This document shows, piece after piece, positions 1-7,556 of a DNA stretch of 64,000 nucleotides. Source of the DNA: Lysobacter helvus (GTDB lineage Bacteria > Pseudomonadota > Gammaproteobacteria > Xanthomonadales > Xanthomonadaceae). Within the stretch, counting starts at the first letter, position 1, and each line of letters begins with the position of its first letter. Made by a program: the position numbers and the translations under genes. The notes beneath the pieces were generated by a model. That model was given only the letters and a program-made list of their open reading frames with translations, was not told where the DNA came from and searched no databases. The stretch is from positions 558,001 to 622,000 of the forward strand of contig NZ_AP024546.1 in the NCBI RefSeq assembly GCF_018406645.1, given 5' to 3'.

Positions 1-2756
1 TTGGAGCCGACTTTGTTGCGCGGGGTGACCTTGCCGTTGGTGTACGGGGCCTGGAACAGTGGATCGCTGCACTCGGCCGTGTAGGTGCACGCTTCGGTGA
101 TCGACGAGTAGTGGCGCAGGCCCCAGCGCACGCCGTAGTTGCCCATGCTCCAGTCCGCCGAGAGGTTGGAACGCATGCGGAACGTGCCCGCCGTGCCCGC
201 GTACTGCACCGGCACGGATGCGCTGTTCGTGGACTTCTGCTCGTAGTAGTCGACGTACGTCGTATCCCAGGTGAAACCCAGACGGCCCCAGCGCTGCTCC
301 GGCAGGTGATACGTGGCCAGCAGGTCGTAGCCGGCGGTTTCCACGTAGCCCAGGTTGACGAGCGCGAAGTCGAGCGTGGATATCGCACCGGTCGTCGGAT
401 TGCGCGTGAACTTGCTGCAGCGCTCTGCGATCCCACGCACGTAGCAATCGTCGAGGATTTCGTTCGGCGCGTCGGTGACAATCGCGTCATCCACGCGCAC
501 CTTCCACCAATCCAGGCCGATGCTCAGGCCATCGACCTGCTGGGGGCTGTAGACGAAGCCCACGGTCATGTTGCGCGACAGTTCCGGCTGAAGGTTCGGG
601 TTGGAGCCGGAAAGGAACGGCACGTTGGACTGCGAGTTCGGACCGTCCGCTGGAACGCCACCGGACATTTCCTGACGGAATCCCGGCGGGACGACGGCCG
701 TGCAGGCAGGCGAGGTACTTGCGGGACCGAACGACGTGTCGCAAGGATCGGTGTAGTCCTCGAACGATTGATTCTGCGGCCCGTAGAGGTCATCGATCGT
801 TGGCGCGCGAAAGCCTTGGCCCCAAGTACCGCGCACCAGCAGGTCCGCGATCGGGCGCCACTCAACGCTCGCCTTACTTCGCGTGGTCGAGCCAAAGGTG
901 CTGTAGTTCGAATAGCGCGACGCAAGATTCAACGCGAGCGCATTGGCGAACGGCTTGTCGCGGAGCAACGGGATGTTCACTTCGGCGTAGAGCTCGTCGA
1001 GATGATACTGACCGCCGCTGTTGCCCGAACCCAGGTCCGTCGACAAACGCGACTGGCGCAGCGCATCGGGCGAGAAGAAGCCCTTCTCCTGGCGATGCTC
1101 GTAGCCAGCCGCGAAACCAAGTTCACCCGCATCAAGTTCAGCGAGTACGCCGGAAACGTTCGCGAAAATCGAATTCGTTTCGGTCTCGCCAACGTCGTGA
1201 CCGATGGGAAACAAGAACTTCTGCAGTTCAGGATCAGACAGCGATCCGGCGGCATCGCTGCCGTACGGCGCGAGCGGATTCCATGGAATGCACTGACCGT
1301 TGCCGAAGTCGGAACCATAGGCGATCGGCTTGGCCGCGGAACCGCACTCGTAACGGTTGGTAGCTACGTTGAACCACGACGCTCCCGCGGCCTTCTGCGC
1401 GGCCGGCAAGAACAGGTTGCCCGTCCCGTCCTTCACCGTTCGGAACTGGCTCTGGAAGGCACCGGCCTCCCAGTCCCACGGCAGACCGCCGAGATCGAAC
1501 GGTTGCGAAAGTTTCGCACCGATGCGATAGGTGGTTGCCTTGTTCATCGTCACGCGCGGCACTTCCCACGTACGGCGGAAGTACTCGGTCTTCTGGCCGG
1601 GCAAGGGATTGAACGCGCTGTCTGGGGCAAGGCGCGGATCCCAGTCGCGCCACAGGGGATCGTTCGGGGACGGGTCTGCGACTGGGCCTCCGGAACGGAA
1701 CGGATAGCCTGCGATCTGCTGCATCGTGTCACGCTGGTTGTACAGCGCATCAACGTGGAGCGTGAGGGAATCGGTCAACTTACGTCCTGCATCCAGGTAC
1801 AGCGCACGACGTTCCTGACCTGTTTGCAGTGTCATCTGCGCATTGGGATTGGAACTATCGGTCGCGCCGACGTACGGCCTGAAATCCGCGAAGTCCGCAG
1901 GATTGCCGCCATCCTTCAACGTGTAGCGGTCATAGACGACCTTGCCGTCTGTGGTGGTTCGCGGAACGAACAGCACGCCCTTCTCCGTGATCGAGCTGCG
2001 CCCATCCAACGGATGCAACGGCCCGTTGCCGCTGGCGCTGTACTCCCGGTCCTTCGCCCACACCGGATCTTCCTTCGCGTACTGCATCGACGCCGTCAGC
2101 CACCCGAGGTCGCTCGTGAGGCCGAACGTTGCGTCGTACGTCTGTTTCTTGCCATCGCCTTCGTCGAACTGGCCGAAGTACACGTTGGCTTCCGCGCCCT
2201 CGACGTTGCGGCGCGTGATGATGTTGACGACGCCGGCGATCGCATCGGAGCCGTAGTTCGCCGAACCGCCATCCTTCAGCACCTCGATCCGCTCCACCGC
2301 CGACGTCGGGATCTGGCTCACGTCCGCGAGGCCGCCGGTGGTCACGCCCAGGCGCTGCCCGTTGACCAGGACCAGCGTGCGCGCGGCGCCGAGGTTGCGG
2401 ATGTCGACGTACGAGCCGCCGACCGCTTCGCCCGACGACAACGCATCCGCGCGGCTGATCGCCGGCGAACCCATCACCACGAGGTTCTGCAGCACGTCGG
2501 CGACGGACTGCACGCCGCTGCGTTCCATGTCCTGGCGCGTCAGCACGGTCACGGGCTGCACGGTTTCCACGTCCACCGCGCGCGAAATGCGCGAGCCGGT
2601 CACGGTGATGCGATCAAGGGTGGTGGGCGCTGGCGCCGCGCCTGCATCGCCGGCCGCATCGGCGACGTCCTGGGCCTGCAACGGCAACGCCACCGCCGCG
2701 ATGGCGCCCGCAAACAACGCGCGACGAATCGCGTCGCGCAACAAGGTCCTGCTCAT
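1..2756 (-). CDS. TonB-dependent outer-membrane receptor, C-terminus cut by window edge
   Basis: Open frame from ATG at 2756 through the left edge (about 918 codons visible, no stop). A signal peptide ends near LPLQAQ. A TonB-box/linker region (LDRITVTGSRI) follows, then a plug domain with QSVADVLQNL, DIRNLGAARTLVLVNGQR, VERIEVLKDG and SDAIAGVVNIIT, all typical of TonB-dependent receptors. The rest is a beta-barrel rich in aromatic and Asn/Gly residues, including RGTWGQGFRAPTIDDLYGPQ. The N-terminus (GSRI, YVDIRNLGA, NGQRL) resembles the large Xanthomonadaceae receptors thought to import carbohydrates, peptides or siderophores. The substrate cannot be read from the sequence. It is transcribed leftward with no visible operon partner inside the window. 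Confidence 0.93.
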   Translation of the reverse strand, partial: MSRTLLRDAIRRALFAGAIAAVALPLQAQDVADAAGDAGAAPAPTTLDRITVTGSRISRAVDVETVQPVTVLTRQDMERSGVQSVADVLQNLVVMGSPAISRADALSSGEAVGGSYVDIRNLGAARTLVLVNGQRLGVTTGGLADVSQIPTSAVERIEVLKDGGSANYGSDAIAGVVNIITRRNVEGAEANVYFGQFDEGDGKKQTYDATFGLTSDLGWLTASMQYAKEDPVWAKDREYSASGNGPLHPLDGRSSITEKGVLFVPRTTTDGKVVYDRYTLKDGGNPADFADFRPYVGATDSSNPNAQMTLQTGQERRALYLDAGRKLTDSLTLHVDALYNQRDTMQQIAGYPFRSGGPVADPSPNDPLWRDWDPRLAPDSAFNPLPGQKTEYFRRTWEVPRVTMNKATTYRIGAKLSQPFDLGGLPWDWEAGAFQSQFRTVKDGTGNLFLPAAQKAAGASWFNVATNRYECGSAAKPIAYGSDFGNGQCIPWNPLAPYGSDAAGSLSDPELQKFLFPIGHDVGETETNSIFANVSGVLAELDAGELGFAAGYEHRQEKGFFSPDALRQSRLSTDLGSGNSGGQYHLDELYAEVNIPLLRDKPFANALALNLASRYSNYSTFGSTTRSKASVEWRPIADLLVRGTWGQGFRAPTIDDLYGPQNQSFEDYTDPCDTSFGPASTSPACTAVVPPGFRQEMSGGVPADGPNSQSNVPFLSGSNPNLQPELSRNMTVGFVYSPQQVDGLSIGLDWWKVRVDDAIVTDAPNEILDDCYVRGIAERCSKFTRNPTTGAISTLDFALVNLGYVETAGYDLLATYHLPEQRWGRLGFTWDTTYVDYYEQKSTNSASVPVQYAGTAGTFRMRSNLSADWSMGNYGVRWGLRHYSSITEACTYTAECSDPLFQAPYTNGKVTPRNKVGS

Positions 2757-2910
2757 TCGTGCTGACTCCGGTCTGGGAAATGAAATCCGCGTGCTTAAAA
2801 AAGCGTTAGCGGTGACCGGGGACGTTAACGACGCGCCTCACGTGCAAATAGCTGCGAATTGCGCACATTTGCGCCGAGCATTCGCAGGGTGGAAAGGAAA
2901 CCTCCGATAT

Positions 2911-2944
2911 AAAAAACCCGCCGCGTCCGAAAGACGGCGGCGGG
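2911..2944 (-). terminator. Rho-independent terminator after ahpD
   Basis: GC-rich stem 2917-2927 pairs with 2933-2944 (one bulge, short GAAA-like loop). Read on the minus strand it is followed by six T (2911-2916). It lies 33 bp past the ahpD stop and also separates ahpD from the receptor gene. Confidence 0.8.
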
Positions 2945-2976
2945 CTTTCATCAAGCGCGCAACGATTCGAAGGCGC

Positions 2977-3510
2977 TCAGGCCGCGGATTGCTCCAGCGT
3001 CACCGCCACCGCATGCACCACGGCGGCGATCTTCAGTGCGCTCTGCACGCCCTGCGCGCTCACGTCGTGCTGGCGCAGCGTGCGCTCGTGCGAATCCATG
3101 CACGCGCCGCAGCCATTGATGGCCGACACCGCGAGCGACGCCAGTTCGAACGTCATCTTGTCGACGCCCGGGCTGCTCATCACGTTCATGCGCAGGCCGG
3201 CGCGCATCGTGCCGTATTCGTCGTTGTGGATCAGGTGCGTGGCGCGGTAATAGATGTTGTTCATCGCCATGATCGCGGCCGCGGCGCGCGCACCGTTCAT
3301 TTCTTCCGGCGACAGCTGTTCGGCGGCGAAGCCTTCGATGCCGGCCACCAGCGGGGCGTGGCGCGCGGCGATCGCGCAGGCCAGCGCGATCACGCGGATC
3401 TGCTTCGCATCCAGGCCCGCGGCGCCGGTCTCGCTCAGCACCGAGTCGAGGTTGAGCTTGAGGTCCTTCGCGTAGTCGGGCAGCGCATTGCGCAAGTCCT
3501 GCAGGTTCAT
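2977..3510 (-). CDS. ahpD: Alkylhydroperoxidase AhpD
   Basis: 177 aa, cytosolic, one AhpD/CMD domain. AhpD reduces the disulfide of the peroxiredoxin AhpC, taking electrons from lipoylated dehydrogenase E2 subunits in the characterised mycobacterial system. The active site INGCGACMDSHE gives Cys134, Cys137 and His141, with Glu122 upstream. All four sit at a constant offset of +4 from the Mycobacterium tuberculosis proton-relay residues (Glu118, Cys130, Cys133, His137, from memory). Total length also matches the family. A good AAGGAG ribosome site precedes the ATG. It lies 147 bp downstream of ahpC on the same strand, but a strong terminator sits between them, so expression depends on readthrough or its own promoter. 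Confidence 0.95.
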   Translation of the reverse strand: MNLQDLRNALPDYAKDLKLNLDSVLSETGAAGLDAKQIRVIALACAIAARHAPLVAGIEGFAAEQLSPEEMNGARAAAAIMAMNNIYYRATHLIHNDEYGTMRAGLRMNVMSSPGVDKMTFELASLAVSAINGCGACMDSHERTLRQHDVSAQGVQSALKIAAVVHAVAVTLEQSAA

Positions 3511-3538
3511 TCGAAACTCCTTGGGATTCGGGCCCCTG

Positions 3539-3570
3539 AAAAAATCGTGGCCGGGAAAGACCCGGCCACG
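3539..3570 (-). terminator. Rho-independent terminator between ahpC and ahpD
   Basis: A perfect 10-bp stem (3546-3555 with 3561-3570), 5-nt loop, and a run of six T on the minus strand (3539-3544). It lies about 90 bp after the ahpC stop and 29 bp before the ahpD start, so it should uncouple or attenuate ahpD relative to ahpC. Confidence 0.8.
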
Positions 3571-3657
3571 AGGGCTCCGCGCTGAGGGGAGGGAGCGGAT
3601 CTCGCGGAGGGGGACGGCGAGTCGCAGGCGCGGAACGAAATGGAACGTGTGGGTGGC

Positions 3658-4194
3658 TTAGGCGACCTTCAACGTCTGCTCGCCCTTGTGCCAGTTGCAC
3701 GGGCACAGCTCGTCGGTCTGCAGCGCATCGAGGACGCGCAGCACTTCCTCCGGGTTGCGGCCGACGGAACCGGCGGTCACGTACACGAACTGGATCTCGC
3801 CGTTCGGATCGACGATGAACGTCGCGCGCTGCGCCACGCCGTCGCTGCCGAGGATGCCCAGCGCCGAGGTGAGCTCGCGCTTGATGTCGGCCAGCATCGG
3901 GAACGGCAGGCTGTTGAGGTCCTTGTGGTGCGTGCGCCAGGCGTGGTGCACGAACTCGCTGTCGGTCGAGCCGGTCAGCAGCTGCGCGTCGCGGTCCTTG
4001 AAGGCCTGGTCGAGCTTGGCGAAGCCGGTGATCTCGGTCGGGCAGACGAAGGTGAAGTCCTTCGGATAGAAGAACACCACGAGCCACTTGCCCTTGTAGG
4101 TCTCGTTGGTGATGTCGACGAACGCGTTGTTCAGGTCGTTCGAGACGGTGGCCTTGAGGTTGAACTGGGGAAACTTGTCGCCGACGGTCAGCAT
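3658..4194 (-). CDS. ahpC: Peroxiredoxin AhpC (three-cysteine, AhpD-dependent type)
   Basis: 178 aa, AhpC/Prx1-type peroxiredoxin that reduces H2O2, organic peroxides and peroxynitrite in the cytosol. The peroxidatic site FTFVCPTEI gives Cys51; the C-terminal DELCPCNWHKGEQ gives Cys164 and Cys166. This double Cys-x-Cys end matches M. tuberculosis AhpC (Cys61, 174, 176, uniform offset of 10, from memory) and differs from the single resolving Cys of AhpF-dependent enterobacterial AhpC. The start at 4194 has an AAGGAG site 8-9 nt upstream; a longer reading to 4314 would lack one. No ahpF is in the window. Divergent from oxyR, with an OxyR box in the shared upstream region. Confidence 0.95.
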   Translation of the reverse strand: MLTVGDKFPQFNLKATVSNDLNNAFVDITNETYKGKWLVVFFYPKDFTFVCPTEITGFAKLDQAFKDRDAQLLTGSTDSEFVHHAWRTHHKDLNSLPFPMLADIKRELTSALGILGSDGVAQRATFIVDPNGEIQFVYVTAGSVGRNPEEVLRVLDALQTDELCPCNWHKGEQTLKVA

Positions 4195-4312
4195 CGAGGA
4201 GCTCCTTGCAGGGGGGATCGGGAAGGGTCGCGCCGGGGTCGTTGCCCGGCGATGAGGAGGAAGTCTGGTCCTCGCGCGGGGATGCAGCAAGTCGATTGTT
4301 TTGATCCAGCCC

Positions 4313-4327
4313 ATAGGAGTAGGCTAT
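4313..4327. promoter_or_regulatory. OxyR-binding half-site in the ahpC/oxyR intergenic region
   Basis: ATAG-N7-CTAT (4313-4316, 4324-4327), the exact OxyR half-operator. A second, degenerate half may lie to the left (partial match around 4291-4305). It lies 9-22 bp before the oxyR ATG and about 120 bp upstream of ahpC, consistent with oxyR autorepression and ahpC activation. Confidence 0.75.
4320..4325 (+). promoter_or_regulatory. Putative oxyR -10 element overlapping the OxyR box
   Basis: TAGGCT lies inside the OxyR site and 10 nt before the oxyR ATG, so the transcript would have only a 3-4 nt leader. The hexamer resembles other putative -10 elements in the window. No clear -35 is seen. Confidence 0.4.
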
Positions 4328-4335
4328 CGCCGGCC

Positions 4336-5301
4336 ATGAACCTCCGCGACCTCCGCTACTTCGTCGCCCTCGCCGACCACAAGCATTTCGGCCGCGCCGC
4401 CGCGGCCAGCTTCGTCAGCCAGCCCACCCTGTCCACGCAGATCCGCAAGCTCGAGGAAGAGTTGGGCGTCGCGCTGGTCGAACGGGCCCCGCGCAAGGTG
4501 ATGCTCACCCCCGCCGGCCGCGACATCGCCGAACGCGCGCGCCGCATCGTCGGCGAGGTGGAACAGATGCGCGAAGCCGCGCGGCGTTCGCAGGATCCCG
4601 AAGCCGGCACCGTGCGCCTGGGCCTGTTCCCCACGCTCGGCCCGTACCTGTTGCCGCATGTCGTGCCCGGCATCCGCGCGCGTTTCCCGAAGCTCGAGTT
4701 GCTGCTGGTCGAGGAAAAGAGCGACGTCATCCTGTCGCGCCTGCGCGAAGGCAGGCTCGACGCCGGCCTGCTCGCGCTGCCGATCCACGACGACCAGCTG
4801 CACGCCGAATTCCTGTTCGAAGAACCCTTCCTGCTTGCCGTACCCGAATCGCATCCCTTCGCGAAGCGCGATTCGCTGTCGATCAAGGACCTGGCCGACC
4901 AGCGCCTGCTGCTGCTGGAAGACGGCCACTGCCTGCGCGACCAGGCGCTCGACGTGTGCCAGCTCGCGGGCGCCGGCGAAATGCGCGACTTCCAGGCAAC
5001 GAGCCTGGAAACGCTGCGGCAGATGGTGGCGGCCGACGTCGGCATCACGCTGCTGCCGACGCTCGCGGTGAAGCCACCGGTCGCGCGCTCCAACGACATC
5101 CATCTGCTCGGCTTCCGTGATTCGCATCCGAGCCGGCAGATCGCGATGGTGTGGCGGCGCAGTTCGGCGATGGCGGAATTCCTGCAGAAACTCGCGAGCG
5201 TGTTCCGCGCGTTGCCGGAAGAACTGTTCACGCCGACGGCGGACTTCAACAAGCTCCCCGCGCCCGCCGCGAAGGCGAAGAAGACGGGCAAGCGCGCATG
5301 A
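4336..5301 (+). CDS. oxyR: LysR-family hydrogen peroxide sensor/regulator OxyR
   Basis: 321 aa. The N-terminal LysR helix-turn-helix (MNLRDLRYFVALADHKHFGRAA, then SQPTLSTQIRKLEEELG) matches OxyR orthologues closely. The redox cysteines are present: DGHCLRDQALDVCQLAGAGE, the counterparts of E. coli Cys199 and Cys208, whose disulfide activates the protein. OxyR switches on peroxide-defence genes. It diverges from ahpC over an OxyR box, the expected target. The start at 4336 places the conserved helix at residue 1; the longer in-frame extension into the intergenic region would read through the operator. Its stop overlaps the next gene (ATGA). Confidence 0.96.
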   Translation: MNLRDLRYFVALADHKHFGRAAAASFVSQPTLSTQIRKLEEELGVALVERAPRKVMLTPAGRDIAERARRIVGEVEQMREAARRSQDPEAGTVRLGLFPTLGPYLLPHVVPGIRARFPKLELLLVEEKSDVILSRLREGRLDAGLLALPIHDDQLHAEFLFEEPFLLAVPESHPFAKRDSLSIKDLADQRLLLLEDGHCLRDQALDVCQLAGAGEMRDFQATSLETLRQMVAADVGITLLPTLAVKPPVARSNDIHLLGFRDSHPSRQIAMVWRRSSAMAEFLQKLASVFRALPEELFTPTADFNKLPAPAAKAKKTGKRA

Positions 5302-5930
5302 GCCTGCGCACGTTGCTGCTCATCGGCGTGCTCGCGGTGTTCGGCGCGTGGTGGTTCTCGCGACCCTCCGAGGCGCCCGCGCCCATCGATGGCGCCAGCG
5401 TGCAATGCCCGCAACCGCCGCACGTGATCGCCGGCGAAGCGCCTCTGCAATCGCCGGTGCCCGCCGGATTCGACGAGATCCGCCTGCAGCCCGCCACGCT
5501 GCATCCGCTGGCCGGTTTCAGCCTCGATGCGCGCGTGTTGTCGCGCGAGGACTATTCGATGGGCCGCGAAGCCGACCTCTCGCCCACCGACCTCGCGTTG
5601 GGCTGGGGCCGCATGCGCGACGACGCCGTGCTCGACAAGCTCGACATCTCGCAATCGGGCCGCTGGTACCACTATCGCTGGCGCGACAACCCGCCCATCG
5701 CGCCGGCCGAGATCATCCGCTCCAGCGCCAACATGCACATGATCCCCGCCGACGCGGCCGCCGCGGCGCAACTCAAGCGCGTGCGCGAAGGCGATCGCGT
5801 GCGCATCGACGGATGGCTCGTGCAGGCGCAGGCGCCGGACGGCTGGCACTGGAGCAGTTCGTTGTCGCGCGAAGACAGCGGCAACGGCGCGTGCGAACTG
5901 GTGTACGTGTGTTCGATCGTGCGCGAGTGA
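5298..5930 (+). CDS. Membrane-anchored protein of unknown function, coupled to oxyR
   Basis: 210 aa. The start at 5298 gives a 4-nt ATGA overlap with oxyR, so translation is probably coupled. Residues about 4-18 (LRTLLLIGVLAVFGAWWF) form one transmembrane helix or uncleaved signal; the rest is predicted periplasmic. The C-terminal half reads RWYHYRWRDNPPIAPAEIIRSSANMHMIPADA, then RVREGDRVRIDGWLVQAQ, ending with a Cys pair (GACELVYVCSIV). This recalls a compact beta-barrel/OB-type fold, but I do not recognise a named family with confidence. Xanthomonas oxyR is known to be followed by a small gene called orfX; whether this is its homologue is not established here. Confidence 0.85.
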   Translation: MSLRTLLLIGVLAVFGAWWFSRPSEAPAPIDGASVQCPQPPHVIAGEAPLQSPVPAGFDEIRLQPATLHPLAGFSLDARVLSREDYSMGREADLSPTDLALGWGRMRDDAVLDKLDISQSGRWYHYRWRDNPPIAPAEIIRSSANMHMIPADAAAAAQLKRVREGDRVRIDGWLVQAQAPDGWHWSSSLSREDSGNGACELVYVCSIVRE

Positions 5931-5945
5931 TATGCGCAGCGTGAT

Positions 5946-6848
5946 TCAGGCTTCTCGGCGCGCCCCGCGCGTCAGCCCCAGGAAGATGCCCGCCAGCGAC
6001 AACGCCAATCCCACCATGCCCGCCGCATCGAGCCGCGTGCCGAACAACGTCGCGTCCCACACGTAGGCCAGCAACGGCTGCAGCAACAGGCACAACCCGA
6101 GCGCCCCGGCGGACAAGCGCGGCATCGCGCGCCCGATCACCAGCCAGCCGCACACCTGCGCGATGAACGCGTACGCCAGCAGCGACGCCCAATCGGTCGC
6201 GCCGTGCGGCGACAAGCCTTCGCCGCCCACGAGCGCCATCGGCAACAAGAGCAGCGACGTGCCCACGCACATCCACCACAGCAGCGCTTCGTTCCCCGCT
6301 TCGCCGCGCAAGGCCTGCGCGCGCCGGAAACACAACAGGAACCCCGCATACGCGGCCGCGGTGCCCAGCCCGAACCCGATGCCCACGCGGAAGCGCGCAT
6401 CGAACCCGCCCCACCCCGGCACCAGCATCAGCGCCAGCCCCGCGATCGCGAGCAGCAACCCGACCCACAACCGCCAGCCGCCGCGTTCGCGCAACACGAG
6501 CGCGCCGTAGGCCGCGAGCACGAATACCTGGAAGTTGCCAAGCAGCGTGGCCATGCCCACGCCGACGTACAGGATGCTCCGGTGCCACATCCACAGGTCG
6601 AGCGCGAAGAACACCGCCGCCACGCCGACCAGCAGCGCCACGCGCGACGACATCCCGGTCCAGCGCGCGCGCAGCGCGAACGGCAGCAACATCCCCGCCG
6701 CCAGCGCCATGCGCCAGAACGCCGACACCGTCGGCCCGACGTGCACCCACTTCACGAACACCGCCGAGGTGCTGATCAGCACCGCGCCGAGCAGCATCGT
6801 GGCGAGCGCGCCCCGTGCGTCGTGGTGGACGCGCGCGGCTTCAGGCAC
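5946..6848 (-). CDS. EamA/DMT-superfamily transporter
   Basis: 300 aa from GTG 6848, ten predicted membrane helices in two EamA repeats, the size and topology of RhaT/YdcZ-like drug/metabolite transporters. Helix 1 starts MLLGAVLISTSAVFVKW and the last ends MVGLALSLAGIFLGL. The substrate is unknown. The GTG start overlaps the glutathione transferase stop by 8 nt, suggesting coupling. An alternative ATG at 6797 would start exactly at helix 1. The extended reading to 7013 runs out of frame through the transferase gene and is unlikely. Its stop lies 15 bp from the stop of the convergent oxyR-partner gene. Confidence 0.88.
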   Translation of the reverse strand: MPEAARVHHDARGALATMLLGAVLISTSAVFVKWVHVGPTVSAFWRMALAAGMLLPFALRARWTGMSSRVALLVGVAAVFFALDLWMWHRSILYVGVGMATLLGNFQVFVLAAYGALVLRERGGWRLWVGLLLAIAGLALMLVPGWGGFDARFRVGIGFGLGTAAAYAGFLLCFRRAQALRGEAGNEALLWWMCVGTSLLLLPMALVGGEGLSPHGATDWASLLAYAFIAQVCGWLVIGRAMPRLSAGALGLCLLLQPLLAYVWDATLFGTRLDAAGMVGLALSLAGIFLGLTRGARREA

Positions 6849-7497
6849 GCGCGTGGTCCGGGTTTTCCAGGGCTTCGACTTCGGCGTCCGCATCCGCGCG
6901 CCAGGCTTGCCACGCCGGAAGTGCCTGGATTGCATTCGCGAAGGCTTGCGCGGTGTCGTCCATCGGCACGCCGTAGGACAGGAAGCGCGACACCACCGGC
7001 GCGAACATCGCATCGACGATACCGAATTCGCCGCACAGGAAATCGCCGCCCTGCCCGTGCCACGCGCGCAGGTCGCGCCAGAGTTGCTGGACGCGGGCGA
7101 TGTCGGCGTCGGCCGCCGCGTCCCAGCAGTAATCGTCCGGCGTGCGCCGCATGTTCATCGGGCACTGCTTGCGCAGCGCGGCGAAGCCCGAATGCATCTC
7201 CGCCACCGCTGCGCGGGCGTGCGCGCGCACCGCGATGTCCGCCGGCCAGCCGCGGCCGTCGAGGTAGCGTTCGTTGATGTATTCGCAGATCGCGAGCGAG
7301 TCCCACACCATCAGGTCGCCGTCGCGCAGTGCCGGCACGCGGCCATTCGGCGTCCACGGCGCGATCTGCGCCAGGAACTCCGGCGTATCCAGCAGCACGC
7401 CCACTTCCTGGAACGGAATGCCGAAGTGCCGCAGCAGCAGCCAGGGGCGCAGCGACCAGGAGGAGAGATTCTTGTTGCCGATGACGAGGGTGAGCAT
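6841..7497 (-). CDS. Glutathione S-transferase family protein
   Basis: 218 aa. N-terminal thioredoxin-like domain (LVIGNKNLSSWSLRPWLLLRHFGIPF) with the Ser-rich active-site loop, then the cis-Pro glutathione-binding segment NGRVPALRDGDLMVWDSLAICEYI. The all-helical C-terminal domain follows (residues about 95-215). GSTs conjugate or reduce electrophiles and peroxides with glutathione in the cytosol. The start at 7497 puts the beta1 strand at residue 2; the longer ATG at 7527 adds ten non-conserved residues. First gene of a pair with the EamA transporter. Confidence 0.92.
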   Translation of the reverse strand: MLTLVIGNKNLSSWSLRPWLLLRHFGIPFQEVGVLLDTPEFLAQIAPWTPNGRVPALRDGDLMVWDSLAICEYINERYLDGRGWPADIAVRAHARAAVAEMHSGFAALRKQCPMNMRRTPDDYCWDAAADADIARVQQLWRDLRAWHGQGGDFLCGEFGIVDAMFAPVVSRFLSYGVPMDDTAQAFANAIQALPAWQAWRADADAEVEALENPDHARA

Positions 7498-7556
7498 GGT
7501 GGAGGCAAGCGTCGACGTGGGACGCAAAGCCTAGCCGAAGACGCCGCCCGCGCGAC

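Noticed and set aside
111-2765. 884-codon plus-strand open frame opposite the TonB-dependent receptor
   Set aside because: Its residues are Arg/Ala/Val-rich with no domain motif, while the opposite strand gives a complete receptor with signal peptide and plug. A shadow of GC-rich codon bias.
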